Shown here piece after piece: positions 1 through 13,700 of a stretch of 64,000 bases of DNA. Numbering within the stretch: the stretch's first letter is position 1; each line of letters starts with the position of its first letter. This stretch comes from Monodelphis domestica. Taxonomy: Eukaryota; Chordata; Mammalia; Didelphimorphia; Didelphidae. A model generated the notes under the pieces. The model was not told where the DNA came from. It saw only the letters and a list, made by a program, of their open reading frames with translations, and made no database searches. The translations under genes and the position numbers were made by a program. The DNA is taken from assembly GCF_027887165.1 (NCBI RefSeq), contig NC_077227.1, positions 550,881,766-550,945,765 on the forward strand. Direction: 5' to 3'.

Positions 1-36
1 ACTGACTCGGGTAAATAACTTCATAATCACTGGTAT

Positions 37-236
37 AGGGGGCAGCTAGGCAGCTCAGTGGACTGAGAAGCAGGTCTAGAGACTGCAGTCCTAGGTTTAA
101 ATCTAGTCTCAAGATACTTCCCAAGCTGTGTTGACCCCTGAGCAAGTCGCTTGACCCCCATTGCCTAGCTCTTATCATTCTAACTTAGAACCAATACTAT
201 GTATTGGTTCTAAGAGAGGAGGTAAGACTTAGAAAA
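37..236 (+). repeat. Marsupial tRNA-derived SINE, full length
   Basis: Starts gggcagctaggcagctcagtgg with a degenerate A-box/B-box head (ggtttaaatct), ends with the typical stem-like tail (ccaatactatgtattggttctaag) and an A-rich end. Confidence 0.85.
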
Positions 237-449
237 AACTGACAGAAGTATTTAAGAAGTGGGAGAAATTGTAAATTCTAAGTCTATGGAAGGGCAAATC
301 AAAATAGTAACTTTTAGCATACTTAAAAATATCCATTCTTCTAGACTAGAATGTCACATTGGCCAATCTCCCTTCAATATAGTTTTATAAGGAATCCATA
401 ATTTTATGTCTTTTATTGATCATTTGCACATTAAGTATTCATGTTTGAT

Positions 450-620
450 TTAGAGGCAGGCCCAGGACATGAATTCTGGATCTGCTATTTAACAATTTTG
501 GGTGTCCTTAGGCAAGTGATTTTCCTACCTTGGACCCTGGGATCCTTCATAAAATGGGGAATTAGATGATAGGGGATCATTCCAGCCCTCTTAATCTCTA
601 ATCCAAAATTTGGAAGCTCT
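450..620 (+). repeat. CORE-SINE/MIR relic
   Basis: Contains the conserved order of ctggatctgctattt, ttaggcaagtgattttcc and cataaaatgggg, the CORE-SINE/MIR pattern. Old and degenerate. Confidence 0.55.
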
Positions 621-1986
621 TATAGGCACCTCATGGTAAACCCCCAAGCATTTTAATAAAAACCTGCATATTCTAGTGGATAATGATGTAATGATTTAGA
701 TAAATGTGTAGCCATATGTTATAACTGTAATATACCTATATGTTATAAGTAATAGTATCTAGATTGAACTTTTAAAACTATATTATTCACAGCCTGACAG
801 TGGATATTCTCTAATGGAAGACTGGATTCCTGTCCTGTCTTCCTCTTGACATTCCTGAGCTTGACCTCCCTCCTATTCTAGGCAATTTAAGATTTAAATT
901 TGTAGAACCCTTGGCAGTTTTGCTTTGCTAACTTGGATCAAGTTGCCTTGCTGCCTTGATCCAAACCAATGAAAATTCGGGTCTATATGAGAATAAGCAG
1001 CAATTCCAGGTTTACAAAGTGCCCCAAAAAAGGTAGTTTCTTCCCTACAACCCTGTCAGATATTTCCCCTCCATATCCCAATGATGGAACTGAAGCCCCT
1101 AAGAGCTTAAGTTACTTATATCTGGAGTCTTACAGCTAGTGACAGAGGTAGGTAGGCTTTGAATCTCAAGACTTACAATTCCTGGAGTTCAGGCTTGGAG
1201 TTGTGAGGAGCGGGGAAGCAGGATTGCCCTCACCATGTTTCTCAACACCCCCCTCCCCTCATCCCAATTGTGTGGTGCTCCTGGGGGCAGGCATGCAGCC
1301 AACAGCCCAGTGCTTGTTAAGCACTTTTCCCATAGTCCTGAGGAAACTAAAAAATCTTAATACTCATACCTTGACTGAATTTCCTTTGGGAGGTGATATC
1401 CACTCTGCCCACCTCCCCAGGGCTTAAATGCACAACAAAATGACTACTTTGATATATGTAATAGCCTCTGGGCTATTTAGGACCACAGGGATTTAGTCTT
1501 AACCCCAAATAAGGACTTAAGAGCATAAAATTACTTTGCAATATTATATTGGGAGCAAGTCAAAAAGGGTGTAAAAATTTACTTAAGAACAAAACTCAGA
1601 ACTTAATTTTTAGACTCTTATAGTTTTATTAAGTCTAGCAAAAGGGAGAGGAGAGCCAAAATAGGTCACCTGTTCCCATTAACCTATGAGTTAAATATGT
1701 AGGATTCAAGCAAAGGAATCAAGAAGCAATCATCTAATGAGTTCTCCCTTAAAAAAGATTAAAGTTTAGATCTCAGGAATTTTGGAATTTTTTTTGCACT
1801 GATATTTAAATCCCCAGAAGTTTCAGTTGGGAGTCTGACCTGGACATTCCTAGTTGAGCATTAAAACTATCCTAGTTTCTAAGCAATATAAATCTTGGTT
1901 TCTTCTCATGCAAGGCTAGATTTCAAACAAAAACTTTATACTTCCATAATCTTGTAAGTAATACATGGCAGAAATATGTTTTACAG
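621..1986. other. Upstream intron or flank, mostly unique sequence
   Basis: No exon of the RNase H1-like gene that ends with one base of a split codon before a donor was convincing here. A minus-strand CORE-SINE relic occupies about 1050 to 1175 (gaactgaagcccctaagagcttaagt ... ttacagctagt in spaced blocks). Confidence 0.4.
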
Positions 1987-2077
1987 ACCCAATGTATATC
2001 AAGGGTGCCTGCAAAAATAATGGAAGAGAAGGGGCCCGAGGAGGTATTGGTGTCTACTGGCCAGAAGCCAATGATCT
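1987..2077 (+). CDS. RNase H1-like exon a (beta-1/beta-2 region)
   Basis: Acceptor ttttacag, donor gtaagt. Enters in phase 1, leaves with two bases of a Leu codon. Encodes YIKGACKNNG then GIGVYW. The YIKG tetrapeptide sits where RNase H1 has YTDG, so the first catalytic aspartate is a lysine. Confidence 0.82.
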
Positions 2078-5000
2078 GTAAGTACACAAAATTTTTTTAA
2101 ACCCTTAACTTCTGTCTTAGATTCTACACTTAAGGTAGAATAGTGGTAAGGGGGCTAGGCAATGGGGGTTGGGGTTAAGTGACTTTCCCAGGGTCACACA
2201 GCTAAGGATTTGAAACGGGGACCTCCTATCTCTAGGCCTGACTCTCAATCCACTGAATCACCCAGCTGTCCTCCATAGCATTTATATCTCATACCTAAGT
2301 AATTTACTCAAAACACAAAAGAGAGCCAGTTATTAAAGTAATATCTTGGGGGCCATTAGTAGTCTTTGTTTACAGAGAGGATGATTCCTAGTATGGCTTA
2401 AAAATATGAAACCAATGTATTAGCTATTAAACAATATAATATCCAAATTGTTCTAGTCTGCAGTATCTAGCTCATTTGTGTTTTTTATTTTTTAAACAGA
2501 AACACAAGTAGTACATATTCTGGACGCCAGACAAACCAAACTGCTTCTTTAGAAGTAAGTTACTAGTCTTGATCATTATTTAAAAAAATTTTTTTAAGTA
2601 TTTTTCCATGGTAACAATTTATGTTCTCTCCCATCCCCTCCTTCCCTCCTGAGGTTGATAAGCAATTTCATTGAGTATTATAATCACTCAACCTATTTCC
2701 ATATCCATTTTTGTATTGAGAGTAATTTTTTAAAACCAAAACCCCAAGTCCTATAGTTCTTAATCTTTAGAAGAGAAAATTTATTATGGAGTTTGTAATT
2801 TTAGGTTTTTGTTTTCCTTTGATAAAATTTCAAGTTACAAAAAGTTTCTTCTATCTTGTACCAAAAGGCTAAGACAACAGTGAGGTCTAATGGTACTAAG
2901 ACTTTTGATTTCAAAATTATTTTCTCTATAAAGAGTTAATAGCACTATGATTTGAGTGCCAGTTTACAATCCTCCTTTCAAAAGTCAGCCAAAAATAATC
3001 TTTTACCATTACTATTATTATTATTGTATACAGTGTCCTTGTCCTGGAAAAAGCTTTGTCTGGAAAGTTGTTCTATGTATAGCCAGCATTTCTATAGGGT
3101 TGCAAATTTTATGCTCAGTCTTTTTTTATTTTGATCCCCACAAATGTGGAAGATAATTAACCACATTTTACAGATTAGGAAATTGAGGTTTGAGATTAAA
3201 TGATTTCTCACAGTCTCACAATTTTAGTGTCTTGAGGTAGGATTTTTGAATGGCTTTAAAGCTTCCTAATTCTTCAGGTCATTATGCTATCCACTGTACC
3301 ACCTAGCTGCCATTTATATTCATAAGTATTTGTCCTACTTTTAAAAGAAATTTTTAAACTCTTAAACCTTCAGTCTTAGAATCCTATCGTTTATTGGTTC
3401 CAAGGCAGAGAGAAGAGTAGGTAGTAAGGGCTAGGGTAATGGGAGTGAAGTGACTTGGCCAGGATCATTCAGGGAACAGGTGTGTAGGCAGATTTGAACC
3501 CAGGACATCCATCTCTAGACCCACTCAATCCACTGAACCACCTAACTGTCCCCATTCTTGTATTTTAAAGCATTCTACATCTAAGGAATTTGGAAAGGTA
3601 CCAAGAATAAGAATAAATATTTGGAAAGTCTTGCTCTCCCTTCCCAGGGAAAAGGAAAAGCTTTTGCAAACCTACAACCTCCCACTTGACAATGTCCTTC
3701 CAATTCTTATCCCAGGGCATAGGAAGAGATATCTTAAATTAATATTTCCCCATTATGAATTAGCCTTTTATTGATTTGTTATCTTCCTGTTTCCTCTGAT
3801 AGCGATGCTATCACCCCCCTCATAGTGTATAGTAAGCATATAGTTAATAATAATGGAAATTAAGATTATAAAGGGGAACATAAAAGTAACATGCAATGCT
3901 GCATCATAAATTATGGAATCACATATAGAAGTCACTGGCAAACTACCCTGAAAATTAATGTGCTAAATTAGATGCCAGTTAGGTTCCAGGTTAAGTTCCC
4001 CTAATTGCCTATCACACAAGTACTTAAACATTTGGATTCCCTAAGGGGTTAATGAACTAACTTAAAAAATCCTGTTTGTTCCCTACCACTAAAGCCCTAA
4101 TAAATTGGAGTCCCCAAATTGTTCCCTTTTCAACTTCCTTCTGACTTTTCCTGGTACCTGCCTCCATCCACCACTTGAGTGGCTGTCATCTGCTCTGCCT
4201 CTTTATACCTTATTACCCACTTGCTGACAGAATGATATTTTTTCTCTCAGCCCATTGCAAAGAACTAGCACATTCCTAGGTCCCTTGGCAAAACCCCATT
4301 ATGTAAATAGCTGGGAACAGGGAACATCCGTTGTGGATGATGCTGGTTGACTTGAATCTCATGGAAGAAACCCAGGGGAAGGACCAAAGGAATGCCCTGT
4401 CCCTTCCAGAGCTAGGATTCTCTTGGGCTTGGGTTGTGGCATTCCTACACCTTGTCTATTAAATAGGCTCTTTTTGCTTATTAATTTAATAACAACCTGG
4501 GAAGGAATTCTCTTCAACTCAATCTCTATAATTCTTTTAACAACCATAAAACACTTCTGATTTCTTGATTTGGGGAAAAAAAATCAAAACACATTTTTCT
4601 CATCTCTACTCCATTGTTCTTTACCTCATTGCATTATTCCATGTTGCAAATGTTAAAGGTATATTATCAGGATTGGAGTTAAATTACCTTCCCACTTGTA
4701 ATTTCTACCTTTGGTCCTTCCTATTCATAATGATTATGTTGCCATTTCTAAAACTATTCACAAGTCTTCTCATGTAGGTTGTACAAGTATTATCTATTAC
4801 CATTTTAACAGATAGGGAAAGAGGAAGGAACCTGATGGTTTTCTAACTTAATGGTTACAGAATTATTATGAGACCACTCATTAGTAAAGGATTGCCTCAA
4901 CTTTCTTGGAAGGGGGGGGAGGATGGGCCCTTAGAAAATATTCTTTTTCTGGTGATATCTGTTAAGAGCTAGAAAAGTTCTTGGAGGTACCCAGTCTTAA

Positions 5001-7667
5001 CTCTTGTTACTTACCTCAAAATATGCATTCTTAATTCCTTTTTACTTATAAATTAGAATGGTGAAAATTGAGAAATTTCATAACTTTAGCAACAAAATTA
5101 ATTTTTTAAGGCAGCTACCAGAGGGATTGAGCAAGCTAAGGTCCAAAACTTTGACAAAGTCACTGTGCACTCAGATAATCAACTTGTCACCAAAGGTAAG
5201 CTTTTGAACTATTTTGGCTATTCATACTATAGTATCTCTTTAGTGAAGAAAAGAAATTCACTGTCAAATGCCTAGCAAAATGGTTAAAATTCTTCAAGAG
5301 ATACTAAAGTCTTAAGAACCATCTAGTATAAATCTTTATTTCATTTAAAGGGCAGGAAGGTTGGGATGTCTGGAGACCTGGACTGTTAACTTATTTCTGC
5401 CACTGACCTAAAGCTTAATAGGCATTGAAGTCCCATCTATTTGGAGTCTCAATTTCCTTATCCATTAAGTGAGGAATGGGGGAAGAGAAGTCATTGAATA
5501 GATTTGAATTCAAGATTGTCCATCTCTTTCCATGGTTCAGGGCATACCCACAAAAACGAGGTTCTAGTTCAGAAAGGATAGCATAGCCCTGGTTTAAGAG
5601 TTTCTTGTTATGGTCATGTTCCGGGTTAGGAAGGAAGGGTGATGATGAAAAAGCAAAGACCCAGGGAGAATTTAATGGTTAGATTTTAGATGATGGGGGT
5701 GGGGAAGAGACCCAGAGGGAAAAGGGAAGATGAATAGACTTATGAAAAACTTGAGTGCATGGCAATGAGGCTTACCAGGCTAGAAGCCAGCATGGCAGTA
5801 GGAGAAATTTTAGTAATTTCAGATCAGTATCCCTGAAAACCCCAGAAGATGAGGCCCTTCAGGAGGGGAGAGGTTCAAAGATCCTGTCTAGTATAAAGCC
5901 AGAAGAAACCTTTTGACTGACATAAAACCAGGACATGCCACCCATTTCTTTCACATAATCCTTTAATTGTCCAAATTAGTAAACAAAACATCTCCCCTTA
6001 CCTTGTGATTTCTTAATGGTCCTGACAATGCCTTTAATCTACATTTAAAGGGTCCCTATATTAAATAGATTCTGGTTAAGGACACATGTAATACCCAGTG
6101 GGATTGGCTATGGGAAGGAGGAATAGAAAATGATTTTTGTAACCAGGGAATAATGCTCAAAATTGATAAAACAAAAAAAAAATTAAAAATAAGTGTCCCT
6201 AGAAACCCAGATTTAAAAGACCCTAGAAGAACTGAAAGCCTAAATTACAATGGAAAAATAAGTCCAAACTCTTCCCTTGGGAAAAGTGGCTTAATGGTTG
6301 ACAACAAAATGTTTCAAAGAATATTGAGCATTTCTGTACATCCTGGAACCAATTTGAGAAATAGCCCACTTGTTCAGGAAGTGCTAGGAACCTTGGGGAG
6401 GGAGGTTTAAGGAAAAGGGAGGGACAATGTAAAATTTAACAGGTGGTGATGATTAAAGAGCATTATATCTTGATATTGCCTTGGGTCACTGTCCCAGTCC
6501 TTTCCACTACAAGCAATAAAAACTGCATTCTATCTGGTCTACTCTGTCCCATTTCAGTGTTTATGGTGATACATCTTTATATTACTCTATATATTCCCAC
6601 TCCAAATATGTCTTTATTTTCCAAAAAAATCTCTAAAGGATCCATCCATCAAACACTTGTCTGTTGTTTCCCTCACTGTTATTATTTGGGAGAGTATATC
6701 AATATCACAAAATTATTGGGAAGACAATTGTGATTATGAACATTTGTCCCACCCTATGGAGGAGCTGAGAATTCTTAAATGTAAAAACCCCAAATGTAAT
6801 TCCATCAGCCTGCTGTCTTGCCAACTATGATATCATCCATCTGTAGTTCTTGTCATATTTAGAGGTACTAAAGGGGTGATATTCTATGACTTGGACATCT
6901 GAACTGCTTGTCATATGTTCTTAGTCCATTTATTTTCTCTATTGTATTGTCATTCATGGAACCAGGGATGTCTAGGTAGCAGTGTGTTACAGGGGCAAGA
7001 GTAATGAGTTTGGAAGGTCTTGAGTTTAATTTTTGTCCCTTGTCATTTAGCACTTTGGCTCATTTCAGTTTCCCTTGTTTACAAAATGAGGGAAATAAGC
7101 AGTTACATATTCTCACTACAACCCTGGAAATTGGGGCCTCTTTGTTCAAGGAGCCCCAAAATAAATTATCAAATACCCATATCACCAGTGATGAGCAACT
7201 TAGTTTAATTCTGGAACACTTCTATATTGCCAAACCTTAGAGCTATTTAAAGAGGATTCTCTCAGTAATAAAATGTTAAAGAACTATATAATAGTTGCTT
7301 TTGTAGGATGATCTGAGGAATGAATAGGAAATTCTGTATTCTAGTCCTAGCTTTATTTTCTGGTTACCAGCTAGTTGTCCTTGTTGAAACTAGTTTTCTA
7401 CATCATTAAAATGGAGAAAATATTTCTACCTCTTCCACATGCAATGAATACTGGGTTTGAATTAGTATTTGGAAATGGCTTCCAGTCTGTGTTTTCTCCT
7501 TGATGGTAGAGAGAATTTTCTCCTGTGACAAGGAAATCACTTTAAAAGACTGATATATATTAATTTAAGGTCACCAAGGAATTCAGCTATGTAATTCCTA
7601 AATGAAAACTCAAGTCAGCCGTCAGCCTTTTATAGAGTTTAATTACAAACAGGAGGAAGAAAGGAAT

Positions 7668-7737
<70 letters not shown>

Positions 7738-10700
7738 GGAGAGAAGGGAATAGGGCTTAAATACCCCCTCTGTTTAGGCTGGGCCAAAAGGCCCAAGTCC
7801 TTAGATAGCTGGGGCAAAGAAAAGAGATCAGTCCCTATTACTCACGTGACCAAAATGGAGAAACAGTCTCAAAGGCCCCCACCTTCAGCTTCCTTCAGAG
7901 CAAGCTTCTCAGAGCACACTCCAACCAATCAGACAAACTCCTCAACCACGACCTCCTCAAAACCCCCTATCTTTAAGGAAACCATCCAAGTTCCCTCCCC
8001 TCAGTTCTCACATCTACCAATCACTGTCCATCAATTTCCCTGTGCCAATGGAGGCTCTAGCTTAACCCAGGACCGCCCAGAGGTCTGGGCTTTGCACATG
8101 TCTGTTGGAGGTCATATTCTCAAATAATTAAATTTTGATCTATGCTACAGCCCTTCCTAAATCCTGTTAGGACTGAGTGGGGTGGAAATTGTATTTTCCA
8201 AGACCTGATTCTGTCATTCCAAGTATCTCTATTGTATCAATTCTAAAATCAATCTTGACTCAAAGAAATTCCTGTTCTGTGCTTAAGCATAGGTCAAAGC
8301 CCTTTCCATTGTTCAGCAAAAGGTTTCTGTCCTAAAGTAATCTTAAGTAGGGAGGAGAAGGAACCTCCCATGCCAATGGGGTTCACATTCCAATACACTA
8401 TCAGTAAGAAATTTTCCAAGTATGAAATTTCCCAATGGTGAAATTTCCAACATTTATAAGTCTAAGAAATTTTAAGGTTTATAATCCCCCCCTGATGATC
8501 ATTGGGAGACTAGTCTCCCCATTGATCATTTAACATAATCATTTTGTAGTTCTAAATTCACTTCTAACTAAAGATATACACAATATTCAATTTTCTAAGA
8601 GAAATTAGAATAGTGAGAGAGGAAATAGAAAAGAAAAGAAAGCAAAACCAATGTTTGCTAGGCGCATTGACAGAAAGCCAAATTAGGGGCAGTCCCTTTT
8701 GGCATAAATGTGTACAGTTACAATAAATGTTCAATCAAAAGTTCAGTCCAATCAATCACATCCAAAGTTCATTCTTGATCTTCTTGATGAAGTGTAGGTT
8801 TTTGGCATCTTTCTGCAACAGTTCATTCTCTGGATATAAAAGTTTCAAGCTTCTTTCTTGAAGATCTTTTCTCAAACAGAATCAAAATCTTTGAAATTTT
8901 TTTTTTATAAAAGTAAAATCTTAAACAAAATTCTTGGATTTTTATAAAAATACAATCTCAAACAAAAAAAATTCAAAAATTCTTAGATTTTAAATTAAAA
9001 TACAATCCCCCCTGAAGTATTTAAAAAAAAATCAACTTTAGCTCAGAATGCAATGTTCAGTTATGGGGGTGTATGTGTCAATTATCAAAAGAATAGAAAA
9101 ATAATCAAAAACATAAGAAAAATTCAAAATAGACCTTGTATAGGTCTAGTTTAAAGTAATTTCTATCCCACAAGTATGTAGGACAGAATGCAGTAATATT
9201 TCACGTAGCCATTTGTAGCCAAGACTACAGGAAGTTGCCATAATATAAGAAGAAAAGAATTAGAATTCTATTTTGATGGGGAAATGTCATTCCCTTGTCT
9301 GATTTTTTCCTCAGGGATATAGGGAGCCAGCATGATAGTCAAGCTTTGTACTTGTTTGAGTACTTCGAAAAGAGTGTAGATACAAGGAAGTCCTACGACT
9401 TAAACATAAGTTAAGCGTCGCAACCTCGAGTCTCACTTTAATATTTCTTGTGTGCTCTATTGGCACTATTCAGGTTTAGTCTGCTCCTTGTTTTTATCCC
9501 TTTTCCTGGGATCAGACACAAACATTAATCACAGTCCTATAATATTTTATCAATAAATGGCAGGTTCCCATAGTTTAAAGCTTTTAGGCATATATTGATA
9601 TTATAGCAAGAGTATATATATTAACTTGTATTACTGCAGGGAAAAGTAATATTAATATTAATTATGTGTACCTTCAGTACAAAAAATGAGAAAAAATCAA
9701 ATATTCTGATCAAAAAATAAAAGAAAAGAAATAAGAAAAAATAAGAAAAATCAGTAATTCAATATATTCTTGAAAAAAAAACAGCATCCATTTGTCTATG
9801 GATTATTATCTCCAATTCATATGATTAGAGTCACAATTCATATGATAGGATAGAGTCAATCAGTCTCAGCAGAAGATGCTTTCTTCACATGTGAGCAGTG
9901 AATCCAAGAGTCTCTTTCTCCAATCTTTATAGATGTTGGAGTAGTTAATAATATTTGGAATGGTCCTTCCCATGAAGGTTGAGTTGCTCCAGTTTGCTTG
10001 AAATTCTTGATATAAACTTTATCTCCTGGGTTCAGGTCATGCAGAGAAAAGTCTAATGGTACGGCTTGTACTGCAGCTCTGGATTCATGAAGTTCACGTA
10101 GTTAGTGCTGTAACTCCTGTATATAGGAAGCAATAGTAATATCTCCCCCTAATAACGATGTATAAGCCGGGGAGAAAGGCTTAGCCTGTATAGGTGGATG
10201 TCCAAAAAGCATCTCAAATGGTGAAATATGTAAGTCTCCTCTAGGCCTGCTTCTAAGATAAAATAGGGCCAGAGGGAGAATTTCAGGCCATTTTAAATGG
10301 GTCTCAGTGCATAATTTGCCAATCATAGTCTTAAGTTCTTTATTCATCCTCTCCACTTGGCCTGAGCTCTGGGGGTGATATGGAACATGGAATTTTGGAG
10401 TTATCCCCAAGCAAGAATATATTTGGTTTAAGACAGAATCTGTAAAATGACTCCCTCTATCAGAGTCAATACATGCTGGCAGGTCAAAACGAGGAATAAT
10501 TTCTTTTAAAAGTATCTTTGCAACAAAATCTGCTGTGGCTCGGGTCGTAGGAAATGCTTCCGGCCATCTGGTTAGTTGATCTACAATTACTAGACAAAAT
10601 TTATAACGTCCAGCCTTTGGCATCGTTATGAAATCTATCTGTAGATGTTCAAAAGGTGTGTAAGCCAGAGGATGTCCCCCAAAGGCTTTTCCACGATATG

Positions 10701-13700
10701 CATGTTGGTTATATGCCTGGCAGATAGGGCAGGCTGAACATACTTTAGAGGCTATAGTAGTTATACCAGGGGCTATCCATACTCTCTTGACAGAGTCCAC
10801 AATGCCCTGGGTGCCAAAATGACCATTTTTATAAATAGATTGGCAAATTTGGTTATAGAAACTTCTAGGGAGCAGGGGTTTTCCTTCAGATGACACCCAT
10901 ACTCCATTAATTTGTTTTGCTTTAAAATTTTGTTTCCATTTTTCCACTTCCTTTTCATTATAGGAAAGTGATAAATTTAAATTATCAGTGGTTGTTAATG
11001 TTAAAATTAATCCAGGTCCTTCTATGGCTGCTAAGTTTTGCAGCTGCATCTGCTCGGTCATTTCCTCTAGAGACAGGGTCAGAGCCACCTGTATGGGCAG
11101 AGCAGTGAACTACAGCTAGGGCTTTAGGCAGTTTGAGAGCAGAAAGAACTTCATTAATAATTTCTGCATTAGCTATGGATTTTCCAGCTGAGGTTAAAAA
11201 TCCTCTTTGGAGCCATAACATCCCGACTGAGTGACAAATGCCAAAAGCATATCTAGAATCCGTATAAATTGTTGCCTTTTTATCCTTGGCAATTATACAA
11301 GCTTGTGTTAGAGCTATGAGTTCTGCTCCTTGAGCGCTAATGTTAGAAGGTAGTGAAGCTGACCATTCAGTGGCAAATTCTGAGACTACAGCAGCTCCAG
11401 TGTAACGTATGCCATCCCTCATAAAAGAGGAACCATCGGTAAATAAAACCAGATCTGCATTGTCTAAGGGAGTGTCCAAGAGATTATCTCGAGGCTTTTC
11501 TGCCATGGACACTAATGTTTCACAGTTATGTAGTGGTTCTCCTGAGGTAGGTAAATCTGGAAGCAAGGTTAAGAGTTGAACAGCGTTTCAAGGTAATATT
11601 TTCACTATTTAATAAGGTTATTTCATACCTTGTAATTCTCTGATCCGAGAATGCCTGTGTTCTATCTTTTATCAATAATGCTTCAATCTCATGTGGGCAC
11701 ATTATTGTTAATGGACATCCCAATACTAAATCAATGGTTTTTGTTACTAGTAAGGCTGTAGCGGCTACTCCTCTAAGGCATGGTGGTGCTCCTGCTGCTA
11801 CTGGGTCTAGTTGGGCAGAATAATAAGCAATTGGGCGCTGAGAAGGTCCCAAAGTCTGAGTTAACACACCAGAGGCTACTCCTCTTCGCTCATGCACATA
11901 TAAAGTAAATGGCTTGTTGTAATCTGGGATGCCTAGAGCAGGGGCAGACATGATAGCCTTTTTTAGATCTGATAGAGCTGACAAGTGTTCAGGCTCTAAT
12001 TTGAGGGGTTCAGGAACCGAATCCTTTGTTAATGCTATAAGGGGTTTAGTGATTTCCCCATAGCAAGGAATCCATTGTCTACAAAACCCTGTTGCTCCTA
12101 AAATTGCTCTCAGCTGTTTCTTAGTGGTAGGAGCACTCAATTTTTGAATGTTCTCAATTCGTTTTGGAGAAATATAACGAGCACCCGCAGTCAAGATGAA
12201 TCCCAAATATTCTACTTTTTGGAGACACCATTGAACTTTATCCTTAGAGATTTTATGTCCTCTTTTGTGCAATTCCAAAAGAAGGTGTTTGCTATCTTCT
12301 TGACATGTTTTTGCATCTGTTGAAGCCAAGAGTAGATCATCTACATATTTGATTAATTTGCTATTTTTAAATGTTATATTGTCTGTGTCTTGGATCAAAA
12401 TTTGCTCAAATAAGCTCGGACTTTTGACATAACCCTGTGGCAGCCGACACCAGGTATATTGTGAGCCCTTCCAGGCGAAAGCAAAAATATGCCTGGAGTT
12501 TTCATGTATTGGTATGGAAAAGAAAGCTGAACACAAGTCTACTACTGTAAAGTATGTAGCTGTGCTAGGAATAGATGAAATAATAGTATGTATGTTAGAA
12601 ACTATGGAGTGTCTCTTTATAACGTGATTATTCACTGCCCTTAGATCCTGTACAAATCTATAGATGTGCTTGCCATCGGGCCCTTTTTTTGTTTTTTTAA
12701 TTGGCAGGATGGGCGTGTTGTATTCAGATTTGCAAGGGATTATTATTCCCTGTTCTATTAATGAGTTAATAACTGGTGTAATACCCTCAATTGCCTCCTT
12801 TGAGAGGGGATACTGAGGGATAGAAGGAGGTGGGCTAGATTTAGTTTTTATCTGCACAGGAACAGCAGATTTAAGTAAGCCTACATCAGAAGAAGATGTG
12901 GCCCAAAGAGACTCCGGTATGTCTTTAGGTATTGCAAAGACGGGATGCTCTTTTTTCTCCTGACTCTCTGAGAGAATTACAGGGAGTAAATTTAAAGATT
13001 CCTCTGGTACTTCTAATGATAATGAGCCATCTGGGGAGCAGGTTATTGTGGCTCTGAGTTTGCATAGAAGGTCCCTCCCCAGTAAATTTAAAGGGGAGTC
13101 AGGCATCAAAAGGAAGGAGTGTTGTACCTCTAGGGGTCCTACAGACACCATTCTAGGAGGAAGTCTTTTAACTCTTTGGGTTATTCCTGATACTCCCATT
13201 ACATTCTCTGAGCCAATAGAATAACATTGTAAATCAGGTGTTCTCTTTAATACAGACCAGGAAGCTCCGGTGTCTAATAGACAATCATAATAGGTGTTAC
13301 CCACCTTTAAGGTAACATGGGGTTCATTAGTATGGGGAGGGCAGTGGATAGGGACAACGGGTAGTAGGACATCAGGGTCTAGGAAATCAAAAGTTGTATC
13401 CTCTGATTCCTGTGCCCCCCCCCCCCGGGCACCATCATTGTGTTTGGGATATTCCTTGGGCACCCCCCTGAAGGGCACCTCTCTGAGGGTCATTAGTACC
13501 TCGAGTATTTTTTGGACGAGCACCATTTCTCATATATTGCTGTTCAGTATCATTATAATTTTCTTCAATTTGAGCATTGTCATTAATTTCCCAATTCCTA
13601 TTTCTATAATTCTGGTTTCTAAAGTTCTTATTTCTATATTCATTATAGTTATTTCCATAGTCATTATTATAATTTCTAGAATTCTGGTTTTTATAACCAT

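Noticed and set aside
37-236. tRNA gene suggested by A-box/B-box-like sequence
   Set aside because: No full cloverleaf; it is the head of a SINE found many times in the window.
1984-1995. TDP read through the acceptor of exon a as the catalytic TD motif of RNase H1
   Set aside because: That TD is encoded by the intron end (ttacag). Gap-free alignment puts YIKG at the YTDG position.
7587-7817. Leu-Ser repeat protein frame
   Set aside because: Translation of the (AG)n microsatellite.
7846-8127. 93-codon + strand frame in the LTR, repeated at 16045-16362
   Set aside because: Both copies are the same LTR sequence, so shared openness is no evidence of coding; it is on the strand opposite to the provirus genes.
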